Shown one piece after another: positions 19,894 to 30,060 of a DNA stretch of 64,000 bases. The notes under the pieces were generated by a model. It was not told the origin of the DNA. It ran no database searches and worked only from the letters and a program-made list of their open reading frames with translations. The translations under genes and the position numbers were made by a program. The stretch spans positions 141,887 to 205,886 of the forward strand of contig JALHMJ010000003.1 in the NCBI GenBank assembly GCA_022844105.1. Reading direction: 5' to 3'. Source of the stretch: Hyphomicrobium sp. (GTDB lineage: Bacteria; Pseudomonadota; Alphaproteobacteria; Rhizobiales; Hyphomicrobiaceae). Each line of letters opens with the position of its first letter. Positions within the stretch are counted from its first letter, which is position 1.

Positions 19894-20334
19894 ATGACGG
19901 ACAACGGTGTGATCGTTTCTCGCTTCATTACTGAGTTTCTAGGTCTTGGAGACATGCGCGCGGGCGACGAAACACTGCATGCAAATGTCCAAGGCATTAC
20001 GGGCCTCAAACCTGGCGGGCCGATTGACGGCCGAGATGAATACAAGGCAACGATCGCCGCGTTTGTGGATGCGTTCCCGCCGATAGAGCCCTTACGAATC
20101 GTCGATCAATTTACGTCCGCAGATGGCACGCGCGTGGTGACGCGCTTTCATTCGCGACAGCGGCATGCCAAGTCATTCTTCGGCATTGAGCCGACAAACC
20201 GCGTGATTCTTTTCGATGAAACTCATGTCACGCGCGTTGAGAATGGCGTCATCGTCGAAAACATCGTCTCGGCGACCAACCTCGAATTCGAGATGTTGAT
20301 GGCTCCCGTCCTCACGCCGATGATACTTAAATGA
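19894..20334 (+). CDS. SnoaL-like (NTF2-fold) protein
   Basis: A 146-residue single-domain protein of the SnoaL/ester-cyclase group. The segments GPIDGRDEYKATIAAFVDAFPP, TRVVTRFHSR and FDETHVTRVENGVIVEN follow the strand pattern of this NTF2-like fold. Such proteins range from polyketide cyclases to small isomerases and many have no known reaction. AGGGG lies about 9 nt before the ATG. It stands alone after guaA, with a 253-nt gap containing nothing recognisable. Confidence 0.75.
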   Translation: MTDNGVIVSRFITEFLGLGDMRAGDETLHANVQGITGLKPGGPIDGRDEYKATIAAFVDAFPPIEPLRIVDQFTSADGTRVVTRFHSRQRHAKSFFGIEPTNRVILFDETHVTRVENGVIVENIVSATNLEFEMLMAPVLTPMILK

Positions 20335-20382
20335 GCTCAACGACTGGCGAGTGGGCGAATCGCGCAATCACTTGAGATCGCC

Positions 20383-20958
20383 TCAAGTGGTGAACCGCTT
20401 CCACGTCACCGTCACGCGCGTACCGACCGGGACGCGCGGATAAAGATCGAGGACATCTTCGTTATACATTCGGATGCAGCCCTTTGAGACGGCGGTGCCG
20501 ATCGTCCAGGGCGCGTCTGTGCCGTGGATGCGGTAGGTCGATGCTCCCAGATAGAGGGCGCGCACGCCAAGCGGGTTCTGCGGATGTCCACCAGGAACAT
20601 AGATCGGCAGTTTCGGATTTTCGCGACGCATTTCTGCAGTCGGCGTCCAACCAGGGTTGACCGCCTTGCGTGACACGGACGTCACGCCCGACCAGCGGCT
20701 CTGCTCGCGCGGAACGGCGATCGGATAGGAGAGGGCCGCACCCTTGGCGTAGACCCAGTAGAGTTTGCGGTCGCCAAACGACACGATCACCTGCCGCGGA
20801 GCAACGCTCGCCGGGAACGAGATATCTTCGCGGTAGCCGCCACCCCAAAGGAACGACAGGAAATCCTGGGCAGAAGCGGGCGCCGGACTGTGGCCGAGTG
20901 CGAAGACGGCAGCAAGAACACCGGCGGCGAAATTGCGGAATGATTTGAGCGAGCACAT
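20383..20958 (-). CDS. L,D-transpeptidase, ErfK/YbiS type
   Basis: A 191-residue periplasmic enzyme that would form 3-3 cross-links in peptidoglycan or anchor proteins to it. The signal peptide is MCSLKSFRNFAAGVLAAVFALG to about residue 31. The YkuD domain ends in YRIHGTDAPWTIG and AVSKGCIRMYNEDVLDLY, which contain the catalytic His and Cys. The ATG at 20958 has AGGA 8 nt upstream and gives the signal peptide; the longer frame to 21048 is not supported. A second, larger L,D-transpeptidase lies at 52.1 kb. Confidence 0.93.
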   Translation of the reverse strand: MCSLKSFRNFAAGVLAAVFALGHSPAPASAQDFLSFLWGGGYREDISFPASVAPRQVIVSFGDRKLYWVYAKGAALSYPIAVPREQSRWSGVTSVSRKAVNPGWTPTAEMRRENPKLPIYVPGGHPQNPLGVRALYLGASTYRIHGTDAPWTIGTAVSKGCIRMYNEDVLDLYPRVPVGTRVTVTWKRFTT

Positions 20959-21191
20959 GGTCGTCTTCCTGGTGAAGGGGATCGCGTTCACTGCACGAAA
21001 AGCAAGCGCCGCCGGTCGCAAAGCGGCCCAGCAGGCGATCCATTGCAAACTTTCGCAAAAGGTGCCGCGAGTTGATCCCGGCTACAAGCCCGACGATGCC
21101 TTAGGCACCAGGCATTTGCTCAGTTCGCGGTCCAGGTGTGTCTTCCGCGCCGCGAACGTTGCCAAAATCTTCAGTCATGGCTGCAAAGAAA

Positions 21192-21267
21192 TGGTGCCCA
21201 GGGCCGGAATTGAACCAGCGACACTGCGATTTTCAGTCGCATGCTCTACCAACTGAGCTACCTGGGC
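21192..21267 (-). tRNA. tRNA-Phe (GAA anticodon)
   Basis: Read on the minus strand, the acceptor stem GCCCAGG/CCTGGGC, discriminator A and encoded CCA, D arm AGCTCAGTTGGTAGAGC, and T arm with GGTTCAATTCC form a full cloverleaf of 76 nt. The anticodon loop CTGAAAA gives GAA, phenylalanine. Confidence 0.97.
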
Positions 21268-21378
21268 ATTTTCGCTCGGCCGTGACGTGACCGCTTGCGA
21301 AAGTCGGCGTCTTATAGGTGCCGGTTCGCCCCCTGTCCAGCGGCCATTGGCGTCGAAGCCAGCCGGCCGCGCCGATGT

Positions 21379-21600
21379 TCACTCGTCCTCGTCGCGCTGC
21401 CCGAGCGGACGGTGTGAATTGTCGTTGTCGACCTGCATGCCGCTGTCGTCGGCCACGTCGAGGGTCGGGCCTGGAATGACAAATGTGCCGCCGAGCCACC
21501 GCGCCAGATCGATGTCGGCACAACGTTTGGAGCAGAATGGCCGGTGTTCGATGACCGTCGGCTTCCGGCAGGTCGGGCAACGTTCCACGGTTTCTCGCAT
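21379..21600 (-). CDS. yacG: DNA gyrase inhibitor YacG
   Basis: A 73-residue zinc protein. It has CPTCRKP near the start and [17 protein letters not shown], together giving the four-cysteine zinc site (C-x2-C and C-x3-C) and the conserved DL-x2-WL that defines YacG. In E. coli YacG binds GyrB and blocks gyrase from DNA. The acidic tail ends in DEDE. The ATG at 21600 gives the family length; the open frame continues upstream without family likeness. It follows maf by 55 nt on the same strand. Confidence 0.93.
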   Translation of the reverse strand: MRETVERCPTCRKPTVIEHRPFCSKRCADIDLARWLGGTFVIPGPTLDVADDSGMQVDNDNSHRPLGQRDEDE

Positions 21601-21655
21601 CGCTGTGTGTTGATGCTGCGCAGGCTTTAGGTCAACCGGCGAATGCGGCAATCGT

Positions 21656-22402
21656 TCAATCCCGGTCGGCCTCGGCTGCGCGGATCCAGTTGAAATGGAT
21701 TGGGAACCCCTCGGCGACGAGCATCGCAACCACCTCCGTCAACGGCAGGCCAACGACGTTGGTGTAAGACCCCTTGATCTTTTGCACGAATGAACCGGCG
21801 AGCCCCTGGATCGCATATCCGCCAGCCTTATCCCGCCATTCGCGTGTCGCGATGTAGGCCTCGATTTCGGACTTGGTCAGGTATTTGAACCGCACCTTGG
21901 TATCGACGATCTTTGTTCGCACGCGATCCTGCGGCGTCACGAGGCAGATTGCTGTCAGCACACGGTGCGACCGTCCCGACAGGCGGTTGAGAAATTCGAC
22001 CGCTTCTTCAACCTGCTGCGGTTTACCGAAAATCTTCAAGTTGTTGGAAACGATGGTATCGGCCGCCAGGACGTACGCATCGGCGATATCGCGATCGTTG
22101 GCGATCTGATCGCGCGCAGCCTCTGCCTTGGCCCGAGCCAGCCGCGCCACGAGGGCGCGTGGCATCTCGCCCTTCTTGGGCGTCTCGTCGAGCGACGCGG
22201 GTCTCAGCGCATCCGGCTTGATACCGGCTTGATCGAGAAGCATGAGCCGCCGCGGACTGGCGCTGGCCAGAACCAGCTTTGGTCGGGGCTGGATGCCGCT
22301 TTCCCGCGCCGACGCGTTGGCGAGTTCGGTCCGCAGCGTTTCGCGGCGCGGATTGTCCGTACGTGAAAATGCGGAATAGAAAGCCGATTTTGCAGTCGAC
22401 AT
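21656..22402 (-). CDS. maf: Maf-family nucleotide pyrophosphatase
   Basis: Maf proteins hydrolyse non-canonical or modified nucleoside triphosphates. The core begins at [19 protein letters not shown], near residue 42, with the phosphate-binding S-x-S-x-R-R and later [15 protein letters not shown] and [28 protein letters not shown]. At 248 residues it is about 40 longer than usual because of an N-terminal extension ([20 protein letters not shown]...). There is no ATG closer to the core, so either the extension is real or an alternative start codon is used. Confidence 0.92.
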   Translation of the reverse strand: MSTAKSAFYSAFSRTDNPRRETLRTELANASARESGIQPRPKLVLASASPRRLMLLDQAGIKPDALRPASLDETPKKGEMPRALVARLARAKAEAARDQIANDRDIADAYVLAADTIVSNNLKIFGKPQQVEEAVEFLNRLSGRSHRVLTAICLVTPQDRVRTKIVDTKVRFKYLTKSEIEAYIATREWRDKAGGYAIQGLAGSFVQKIKGSYTNVVGLPLTEVVAMLVAEGFPIHFNWIRAAEADRD

Positions 22403-22631
22403 GCCCTCAAGGCTCCGATGGCTCTAGGGTTTTCGGTCGCCTCTATAGCACGGCGGGAAGGCGTCGTTCACCATGTGGCTTGCGTGCAATGGGACACCCG
22501 GCCAAAGCTCATACAACCGCCGATCCTCAGTCGCACCGGGGCCTTCGCTCATCGTAATGTCAGAACCGCGTTGCGCTGGCGTGTCAACTCACCGATAAGA
22601 GCCTCGAGCTGCGCTGCGTCCGGAGGTGCCG

Positions 22632-23327
22632 ATGTCGAAGGATCGGCTTGTCGACTGGCTAGGGAAAACCTCGCTATTCGGAACACTCGACCCCGAAGAA
22701 CGCCGCACCGTCGCGCTTGAAATGCGTGAGGTTCAGTTCGCACCTGGCCAAATTGTTTTCGGCCGCGGCGATCCCGGTCGCGAAATCTATTTCGTCGCTG
22801 AAGGCCGTGTCCGCCTGTCGGTCCTCACCGCTGAGGGTCGCGAACTCTCATTTGCCCATGCCGAACCTGGACAGATATTTGGCGAGATCGCCGTCCTCGA
22901 CGGCGGCGTTCGCACAGCCGACGCGACGGCCGTCTCGAAGGTCGTTGCCCATTCCTTGTCCAAATCTGCCCTGATGCGTCTCGTCGAGACGAGCACGCGC
23001 GTTCGGGAAGCCGTCGTGCGCTTTCTGTGTCAACGGGTCCGCGAGGCCGATCAACAGCTCGAAGGCATTGCGCTCTACCCGATCGAAGCGCGGCTCGCTC
23101 GTTTCTTCCTTGCCGCCGCGCGCCAAAAGCCGGAAGCCAAATCGATGAAGCGCGTCACGCTCGACATGGCAATCTCACAAAGCGAACTCGCCCTTCTGAT
23201 CGGCGCCAGTCGGCCCAAGGTCAATGCCGCGCTGGCCCTGCTACAGGATAGTGGCGCCATCGAGCGCAACGACAAGACGATCATTTGCAACATCGAGGAA
23301 CTGGAGAACCTCGCGGGGACAGCATGA
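22632..23327 (+). CDS. CRP/FNR-family transcription regulator
   Basis: A 231-residue regulator with an N-terminal cyclic-nucleotide-binding barrel (about 10-125) and a C-terminal winged helix (about 145-220, SQSELALLIGASRPKVNAAL as recognition helix region). The phosphate-binding cassette reads FGEIAVLDGGVRTADATAV. The Gly-Glu and the Arg-Thr that contact cAMP phosphate and ribose in E. coli CRP are kept, so real cyclic-nucleotide binding is plausible. There are no FNR-type N-terminal cysteines. GGAGG 5 nt before the ATG at 22632 decides this start over the GTG at 22626. An adenylate cyclase follows 46 nt downstream. Confidence 0.93.
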   Translation: MSKDRLVDWLGKTSLFGTLDPEERRTVALEMREVQFAPGQIVFGRGDPGREIYFVAEGRVRLSVLTAEGRELSFAHAEPGQIFGEIAVLDGGVRTADATAVSKVVAHSLSKSALMRLVETSTRVREAVVRFLCQRVREADQQLEGIALYPIEARLARFFLAAARQKPEAKSMKRVTLDMAISQSELALLIGASRPKVNAALALLQDSGAIERNDKTIICNIEELENLAGTA

Positions 23328-23373
23328 CGCCAGCGAGGCAACACCGGACCTTGGTCGACCTGGGCCAGTGCTC

Positions 23374-24681
<1,308 letters not shown>

Positions 24682-24685
24682 GCGC

Positions 24686-25144
24686 CTATACCGAGGGTCC
24701 GCCCGAGATCTCAAAACGGACTTTGATCTTCGCAATAAGATCGTCTCTGAGTTTGCGATAAGCATTGAGAAGAACGACGCGGCCGCATTGCGGCGGCAGC
24801 AGTGCCGGGTCGAACGTCGGCCAATACTCGACGTCCGCCTTCATGATGCGCGTGAGTTCCACCGCATGATGCTGCGCCTCCGGCGACAGCGTAATAATTG
24901 TCGAGAACGTCTGGCGATAGAGGTCGTTAAAAATACGCGGCTGGTGGGCCGTGAGATCAATGCCGATCTCATCCATGACCGCCATGACATAAGGATCGGG
25001 ATGACCGCACCGCACGCCAGCGGACGCAACGCTCAGTCGGGATCCGGCGAAATGCTGCAAAATGGCCGCCGCCATCGGCGAACGGACGGCGTTGAGCGTG
25101 CAGGCGAACAGTACTCGGGGTGGCGCCTCGAAGGGTTCTGCCAC
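24686..25144 (-). CDS. Low-molecular-weight phosphatase/ArsC-like protein
   Basis: A 152-residue cytoplasmic protein of the low-molecular-weight tyrosine phosphatase fold. The phosphate loop is CTLNAVRS near residue 15, a C-x5-R-S motif. An acidic residue that could serve as general acid lies in WPTFDPALL. In this clade the gene always seems to close the DUF2948-hisD-UPF0262 cluster, as it does here (5-nt gap). Without the extra cysteines of thioredoxin-linked arsenate reductases, a phosphatase role is more likely than arsenate reduction. Confidence 0.85.
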   Translation of the reverse strand: MAEPFEAPPRVLFACTLNAVRSPMAAAILQHFAGSRLSVASAGVRCGHPDPYVMAVMDEIGIDLTAHQPRIFNDLYRQTFSTIITLSPEAQHHAVELTRIMKADVEYWPTFDPALLPPQCGRVVLLNAYRKLRDDLIAKIKVRFEISGGPSV

Positions 25145-25149
25145 ACCGC

Positions 25150-25656
25150 TTATCCCTTCCAGTGCAGCGCAGTGATGAGGGTGAACAGACGGCGTGCGGT
25201 ATCGAAATCCAGCGCGATTTTTCCAGCGAGCCGGTCTTGCAGCAGGTGGCTGCCTTCGTCATGCAGGCCGCGGCGGCCCACATCGATGGCCTCGATGCGC
25301 GACGGCTGCCCGGAGCGTATCGCCTGATAGTAGCTATCAAGCACCATAAAATAGTCTTTCAGCAGGCGCTTCAGCGGCGTCATTGTCAGCGTGTGGACGG
25401 CGATGGTGGCGCTGCCGTTTTCGGGAAATACGGAGAGCACGAGCCGGTCATCGGCGATGGCGATATCGAGCCGGTAGGGTCCCTCATCGATACCGTCCAG
25501 CGCAAATGAATTGCCATCGATGATGTCGAAAATCGCGACTTCGCGCTCGTGCTCGATATTCGCGTTGCCGCGTGCGATCGAGCCTTCATCAATACGGATC
25601 GCAGCAATCCGGTTGCGCTGGTCGATACTGCTGCTTGCGGCCGGTGTTTCGGTCAT
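25150..25656 (-). CDS. UPF0262 family protein
   Basis: A 168-residue cytoplasmic protein of an uncharacterised alphaproteobacterial family. Recognisable segments are NIEHEREVAIFDIIDGNSFAL, LVLSVFPENGSATIAVHTLT and the C-terminal DYFMVLDSYYQAIRSG with DEGSHLLQDRL-x-GKI-x-LDFDTARRLFTLI. The ATG at 25656 lies 14 nt after the hisD stop. A GTG at 25674 that overlaps the hisD stop by 4 bp is an alternative. Function unknown; conserved position beside hisD suggests co-expression only. Confidence 0.88.
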   Translation of the reverse strand: MTETPAASSSIDQRNRIAAIRIDEGSIARGNANIEHEREVAIFDIIDGNSFALDGIDEGPYRLDIAIADDRLVLSVFPENGSATIAVHTLTMTPLKRLLKDYFMVLDSYYQAIRSGQPSRIEAIDVGRRGLHDEGSHLLQDRLAGKIALDFDTARRLFTLITALHWKG

Positions 25657-25670
25657 GCGGCAATCGATCC

Positions 25671-26969
25671 TCACACTTGGTCCGATAGACGGATTTCGAC
25701 GGACCGTCGATGTGCCTCGAGGCCTTCCGAGCGGGCGAGCGTCATTGCCGGGCCCGCAACGCGATGCAGGGCGGCGGCATCAAGCTTCAACAACGATGTC
25801 CGCTTCATGAAATCGAGCACGCCCAGACCAGATGAAAACCGCGCCGAGCGGGCCGTCGGCAGCACGTGGTTGGAGCCCGCGACGTAATCGCCGATCACCT
25901 CCGGCGTATAAGCGCCGATGAAAATCGCGCCCGCATTGCGGATCGCACCGGCAAGGGCTTCGCTGTTCGCTGTGGCAATTTCGAGGTGCTCGGCGGCAAT
26001 TCGGTCGGCCAATGCAGGAGCTTCGTCCAACGATCGCAAAACAATCAGAGCGCCGAAGACATTCCAGCTTTCACCGGCAATGTTCCCGCGCGGCAGCGTC
26101 GCGAGCTGACGGGCGACGGCTGCTTCGACGGCCTTGGCGAAACCGGCGTCGTCCGTCATCAGGATCGACTGCGCCGCCTTGTCGTGCTCGGCTTGCGCCA
26201 GAAGATCGGCCGCGATCCACTCCGGATCATTGTCCTTGTCCGCGATGACGAGAACTTCCGACGGGCCGGCGATGCTGTCGATACCGACCGTTCCAAAAAC
26301 CTGCCTTTTGGCAGCGGCAACATAGGCGTTACCAGGCCCGACAATTTTGACGACCGGCTTCACTGTTTTAGTGCCGTAGGCCAGCGCCGCGATAGCCTGG
26401 GCGCCGCCGATGCGATAGATTTCCTCAACGCCGCACAGGCGCGCGGCCGCCAGCACCAGCGGGTTGAGTTCCCCGCGCGGCGAGGGCACGACCATCACAA
26501 TGCGTGGAACGCCCGCGACGATCGCCGGCAGCGCATTCATCAGAACGGATGAGGGATAAGAAGCCGATCCACCTGGCACATATAGCCCAGCCGACTCCAC
26601 CGCCGTCCAGCGATCGCCGAGTTCGACGCCGGCCTCATCGGTGTAGCGCTCGTTTTTGGGCAGTTGGCGTTCATGATGAGCGCGGATCCGATCCGCTGCA
26701 AACGACAGTGCGTCGAGTGTTTCCCGCGAACACTGCGTGACGGCCGCATCGATGTCCCGAGCTGTCACTGCGATCCCGGATTTATCCAGATCGATGGCAT
26801 CGAATTTTGCCGACAGGTCGATCAGCGCCTGATCACCGCGCGCACGCACGTCTGCGATGATCCCACGCACCGCCGTATCGACCTCTTCCGACACTTCCCT
26901 TTTCTCCGACAAGAGCGCCGTAAACGCCGTCGCGAAATCGGGATCGGAAGTGAGGAGCGTCTTGGGCAT
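25671..26969 (-). CDS. hisD: Histidinol dehydrogenase
   Basis: HisD carries out the last two oxidations of histidine synthesis, L-histidinol to L-histidine, with NAD+ and zinc. The 432-residue protein shows PGGSASYPSSVLMNALPA, the signature IDSIAGPSEVLVIAD, a zinc-binding AEHD and the late SNHVLPT with another ligand. The ATG at 26969 (MPKTLLTSDPDF) is preferred over a TTG at 26990. It lies in the DUF2948-hisD-UPF0262-phosphatase cluster; hisS, hisZ and hisG are about 6 kb to the right on the other strand. Confidence 0.97.
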   Translation of the reverse strand: MPKTLLTSDPDFATAFTALLSEKREVSEEVDTAVRGIIADVRARGDQALIDLSAKFDAIDLDKSGIAVTARDIDAAVTQCSRETLDALSFAADRIRAHHERQLPKNERYTDEAGVELGDRWTAVESAGLYVPGGSASYPSSVLMNALPAIVAGVPRIVMVVPSPRGELNPLVLAAARLCGVEEIYRIGGAQAIAALAYGTKTVKPVVKIVGPGNAYVAAAKRQVFGTVGIDSIAGPSEVLVIADKDNDPEWIAADLLAQAEHDKAAQSILMTDDAGFAKAVEAAVARQLATLPRGNIAGESWNVFGALIVLRSLDEAPALADRIAAEHLEIATANSEALAGAIRNAGAIFIGAYTPEVIGDYVAGSNHVLPTARSARFSSGLGVLDFMKRTSLLKLDAAALHRVAGPAMTLARSEGLEAHRRSVEIRLSDQV

Positions 26970-27026
26970 GATGTGAAATCCGGTGGACAAAGAGGCGGCA
27001 GTCGTTTGCGGGCGGCGCCGTCGGTC

Positions 27027-27506
27027 TCAACCTGCCGTCTCAGGCTCGTCGTCGGGATGCTCAGGTTTGGCTTTTGTCGTCCATGCGGCGCCGAGGTCTT
27101 TGAGTTCCGCCTCCAGGCACTCGACGTGCAGCCGGATAGCCGCTCCGCCCGCGCAGGAAATCGTGACATGGCCCTCCGGGGCCGCCGTCGGCTCGAACCG
27201 GATCGCCAGGACATTGAGCATTTGCCGGCTGTCGTCGAGATTGATGCCGGCCAACTGCGCGCCCAGCACGTGTTCGAACCTTAGACCGGCACGGCGGCGC
27301 TTGAACGATGCATTGCTGCCGCGATCTTTCGCCAGTGCATCCGTCCAGTCGAAGCGATTGGCGATGGCCGCAAAGCGCCGGTCGCTTTTCGCAAAAATCA
27401 TTTCGGCAACGCTGATTACCGCATCCTGCAGATGTGCGGACACAACCTCGAGGTCTTCACTGTCGAGTACGATGAGCTTTAGGCCAGGGCTGTCGGTGGC
27501 TGTCAT
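27027..27506 (-). CDS. DUF2948 family protein
   Basis: A 159-residue protein of unknown function found almost only in alphaproteobacteria. The pattern LKLIVLDSEDLEVVSAHLQDAVI, then RFDWTDA and CSFKRRRAGL-type segment (here ASFKRRRAGLRFEHV), is typical. It is the first gene of the hisD cluster, 57 nt upstream of hisD. The ATG at 27506 (MTATDSPGLK) gives the family-like N-terminus. The acidic C-terminal tail (HPDDEPETAG) appears unstructured. Confidence 0.85.
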   Translation of the reverse strand: MTATDSPGLKLIVLDSEDLEVVSAHLQDAVISVAEMIFAKSDRRFAAIANRFDWTDALAKDRGSNASFKRRRAGLRFEHVLGAQLAGINLDDSRQMLNVLAIRFEPTAAPEGHVTISCAGGAAIRLHVECLEAELKDLGAAWTTKAKPEHPDDEPETAG

Positions 27507-27592
27507 CAGTCGTGTACTTGGGGTTGCGGCGCCGCAGTCTGCGGGCCTCATTTGATGGCTACGTGGAGGCCGATGGCGGATTGATAATGGCG

Positions 27593-27622
27593 CCGGGAGG
27601 CGAGTGCAACCACGCCTCCCGG
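27593..27622. terminator. Strong GC hairpin between helicase and DUF2948 genes
   Basis: CCGGGAGGCG (27593-27602) pairs perfectly with CGCCTCCCGG (27613-27622) across a 10-nt loop. It lies 28 nt beyond the helicase stop on the minus strand. There is no clear U tract, so it may act as a pausing or processing hairpin rather than a classical terminator. Confidence 0.55.
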
Positions 27623-27649
27623 GCGTCGTGGTGAGTCAATGACTGCACG

Positions 27650-29716
27650 TCAGGCGTTACGAGGCGCCTTGCGGCGATCATCACCCCGCGGACCCGGCGG
27701 GCGGCCGCGCGGACGCTCGCCTCGGTTGGAGAGAAACTTTACGCCTTCCAGGCCCTTGCCGCCTGCGTCGGAACTGGAACCGCGCTGAGGCGGACGGCCC
27801 TTTGCATGTGACTTTGCTGGCCGGTCGCCCGAGCGATGCTCGCCCGGCCGTGCCGCTGAACGGTTCTCGCCGTCGCGGTGGGCTCCCGGTTGGCGCGGAC
27901 GGACGTCCGAACCATGTGCGCGCCGGTCACCGTCACGGGCGCTGTGGTCGCGATGCGGGCGGTCGCTACGCGGGCCGCGGACATCATCGGAGCGGGCAGG
28001 ACGGCCTTCACCGCCGCGATGGCGGTTCGGCCGGTCGCCTTGACTGCGGTCACGCGCGCTACCGTCAGCATGAGCGCGGGCACCCTGGGGGCGATCACTG
28101 CGAACGCGATCGCCGTGGGCCCGGTCTGGGCGCGGGCGGGCTTCCGTCGTCGGATCTCCGTGGCGCTGCAACGAAGGCCGGCCTTCGCCACCTCTGTCAC
28201 CACGCCGCTCGTCGGAGCGGGCGTGTTGCGGGCGATCTCGATTGGCGCGATGCGCGTCCCGGCGATCTGGACCCCGGGCCTCGCCGCGACCGCTCGCGAG
28301 TTCTGGACTGATTGCGGACAGTTCCGGGCGATACCCGCCGCTGCGCTCGGGGCGGCTTTCGCCGGCCGAAGCCGAACGCGCCTCTCCACGATAATCTCCA
28401 CGCCCGTCGCGGCGTTCGCCGTCACGGCTGCGCTCGGGACGCGGACCACGGTTGGCCGGCCCCCGTGATCCGCCGCCGCCGCCACGTGCACCGCTACCGC
28501 GGGCACCGCCCCGGCCAAGTCCGGCACGTTCGTCGCGTTCGGCCGCATCGCGCTCAGCGCGCGACTCGACCGGTGCAATCAGCGTCGCGTCGTTGCGGCG
28601 ATCTTTGCTCGGGATCTGCAGCCGTGTCAGCCGCTCGATATCGCGCAGGTAGCCACGCTCCTCGTTGTCGACGAGCGAGATCGCAATGCCTTCCGCGCCG
28701 GCACGTGCTGTGCGCCCGATGCGGTGGACATAGCTCTCCGGCACGTTGGGAATTTCGTAATTGATGACGTGTGACACGGCATCGACGTCGATGCCGCGCG
28801 CCGCGATATCGGTTGCAATGAGTGCGCGAATGCGACCCGCTTTGAAGCCCTTCAAGGCCTGGTCACGCTGGGCCTGGCTCTTGTTGCCGTGAATGGCAGC
28901 CACCGGCACCCCGGCAGCTTCCAAATGTCGGGTCACTCTATCGGCGCCCCGCTTCGTGCGGGTGAAAACGATCGTGCGCGTCAAATCTTCGTTGGCGAAT
29001 AGTTCGACGAGAAGCGACCGCTTCTTTTGCTGTTCGATGAAGATCACTTCCTGTGTGACGCGATCAGCCGTCTTGGTGACCGGCGACACCGACACCTTGA
29101 CCGGGTCCTTGAGAAGTTCAGCGGCAAGCGCCCCGATCTCATGCGGCATGGTGGCCGAGAAAAACAGGCTCTGGCGCCGGTGCGACAGCGTCGCCACGAT
29201 CTGGCGCAGCGGGCGGATAAAGCCCAGATCCATCATCTGATCGGCCTCGTCGAGAACCAGAATTTCGGTTCCCTCGAGCGTGACATTGCGTTCGCCCATG
29301 TGATCGAGCAGTCGGCCAGGCGTCGCCACGAGAACGTCGACGCCGCGCGCGAGCGCGTCACGTTGCGGCTTATGCGCAACGCCGCCGTATACAACGGCAA
29401 CCGAGAAGCCCATGTGGCGACCGTATGTGCGGAAACTCTCGCCGATCTGCGTGGCCAGTTCGCGCGTCGGTGAGAGAATGAGCGAGCGAATGCCTTTGCG
29501 CAGCGGCGGCTGGCGGTTGGTATTGAGGCGCTGCAGGATCGGCAGCGCGAAAGCCGCCGTCTTGCCCGTCCCCGTCTGCGCGATGCCAAGCAGGTCCTTG
29601 CCGGCCAGGATCGAGGGAATAGCCTGCGCCTGAATAGGCGTCGGCGTCGTGTAGCCTTCGGTGTCGAGCGCCTTCAAAAGCAGCGGATCGAGGCCGAGTT
29701 CTTGGAATGTGGTCAC
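27650..29716 (-). CDS. DEAD-box RNA helicase with long arginine-rich tail
   Basis: A 688-residue ATP-dependent RNA helicase. The core (residues 1-390) has the Q motif FQELGLDPLLLKAL...TPIQAQAIP, Walker A AQTGTGKT, DEAD in LVLDEADQMMD, SAT, and HRIGRTARAG. This is the RhlE-like group. The last 300 residues are low-complexity, rich in Arg, Gly, Asp and Ser, with many GERR, RGG and DRP repeats, and must be disordered; they likely bind RNA. Typical RhlE tails are 60-150 residues. The GTG at 29716 was chosen because it precedes the Q motif and follows AGAAG; the 45 extra residues back to 29851 have no likeness. A hairpin lies in the leader. Confidence 0.93.
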   Translation of the reverse strand: MTTFQELGLDPLLLKALDTEGYTTPTPIQAQAIPSILAGKDLLGIAQTGTGKTAAFALPILQRLNTNRQPPLRKGIRSLILSPTRELATQIGESFRTYGRHMGFSVAVVYGGVAHKPQRDALARGVDVLVATPGRLLDHMGERNVTLEGTEILVLDEADQMMDLGFIRPLRQIVATLSHRRQSLFFSATMPHEIGALAAELLKDPVKVSVSPVTKTADRVTQEVIFIEQQKKRSLLVELFANEDLTRTIVFTRTKRGADRVTRHLEAAGVPVAAIHGNKSQAQRDQALKGFKAGRIRALIATDIAARGIDVDAVSHVINYEIPNVPESYVHRIGRTARAGAEGIAISLVDNEERGYLRDIERLTRLQIPSKDRRNDATLIAPVESRAERDAAERDERAGLGRGGARGSGARGGGGGSRGPANRGPRPERSRDGERRDGRGDYRGEARSASAGESRPERSGGYRPELSAISPELASGRGEARGPDRRDAHRANRDRPQHARSDERRGDRGGEGRPSLQRHGDPTTEARPRPDRAHGDRVRSDRPQGARAHADGSARDRSQGDRPNRHRGGEGRPARSDDVRGPRSDRPHRDHSARDGDRRAHGSDVRPRQPGAHRDGENRSAARPGEHRSGDRPAKSHAKGRPPQRGSSSDAGGKGLEGVKFLSNRGERPRGRPPGPRGDDRRKAPRNA

Positions 29717-30060
29717 AGTTCTTCTTTCGGTTGTCCCGCGTGCGCATTGCGCCAGCAACCGGAAGAGACCGGTTGCGGTCTGCGCTTGATCGATTGCGCG
29801 GGCTTGATGACCTGACCCGAATGGCATCGCCAGAGGGGATCTGAGGTTCATCAGGCGCCCTGCGTGCCGGGGCGGCCGATTTTTGGGAGATCAGAGGCGC
29901 GGACCGGAGGACGATCAGGACGCTTCTGAGCGAACCCGTATCCAATGTCCCGTCACGCAGTCGCGCGCCGATGTGCCGAATCAGAGCGATCCGGATGCGG
30001 GCTTATCTCATGCTGCGCCGCAAAACGCAAGACCGCTCTGGGCTGTGTTTGCGACCACTT
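29717..30060. other. Helicase leader region
   Basis: These 344 nt between the helicase start and the DUF992 gene hold no recognisable coding frame. The notable element is a perfect hairpin at 29755-29776 in the helicase 5' leader. The rest should contain the helicase promoter. Confidence 0.45.
29755..29776 (-). promoter_or_regulatory. Hairpin in helicase 5' leader
   Basis: GCAACCGG and CCGGTTGC form a perfect 8-bp stem with a 6-nt loop, 39 nt upstream of the GTG. DEAD-box and cold-shock helicase mRNAs are often controlled through structured leaders, so this may be a folding or autoregulation element; that role is inferred. Confidence 0.5.

Noticed and set aside
27739-28578. 279-codon frame and plus-strand frames over the helicase tail
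   Set aside because: All are shadows of the Arg/Gly-rich repeat; codon pattern and the domain belong to the helicase frame.
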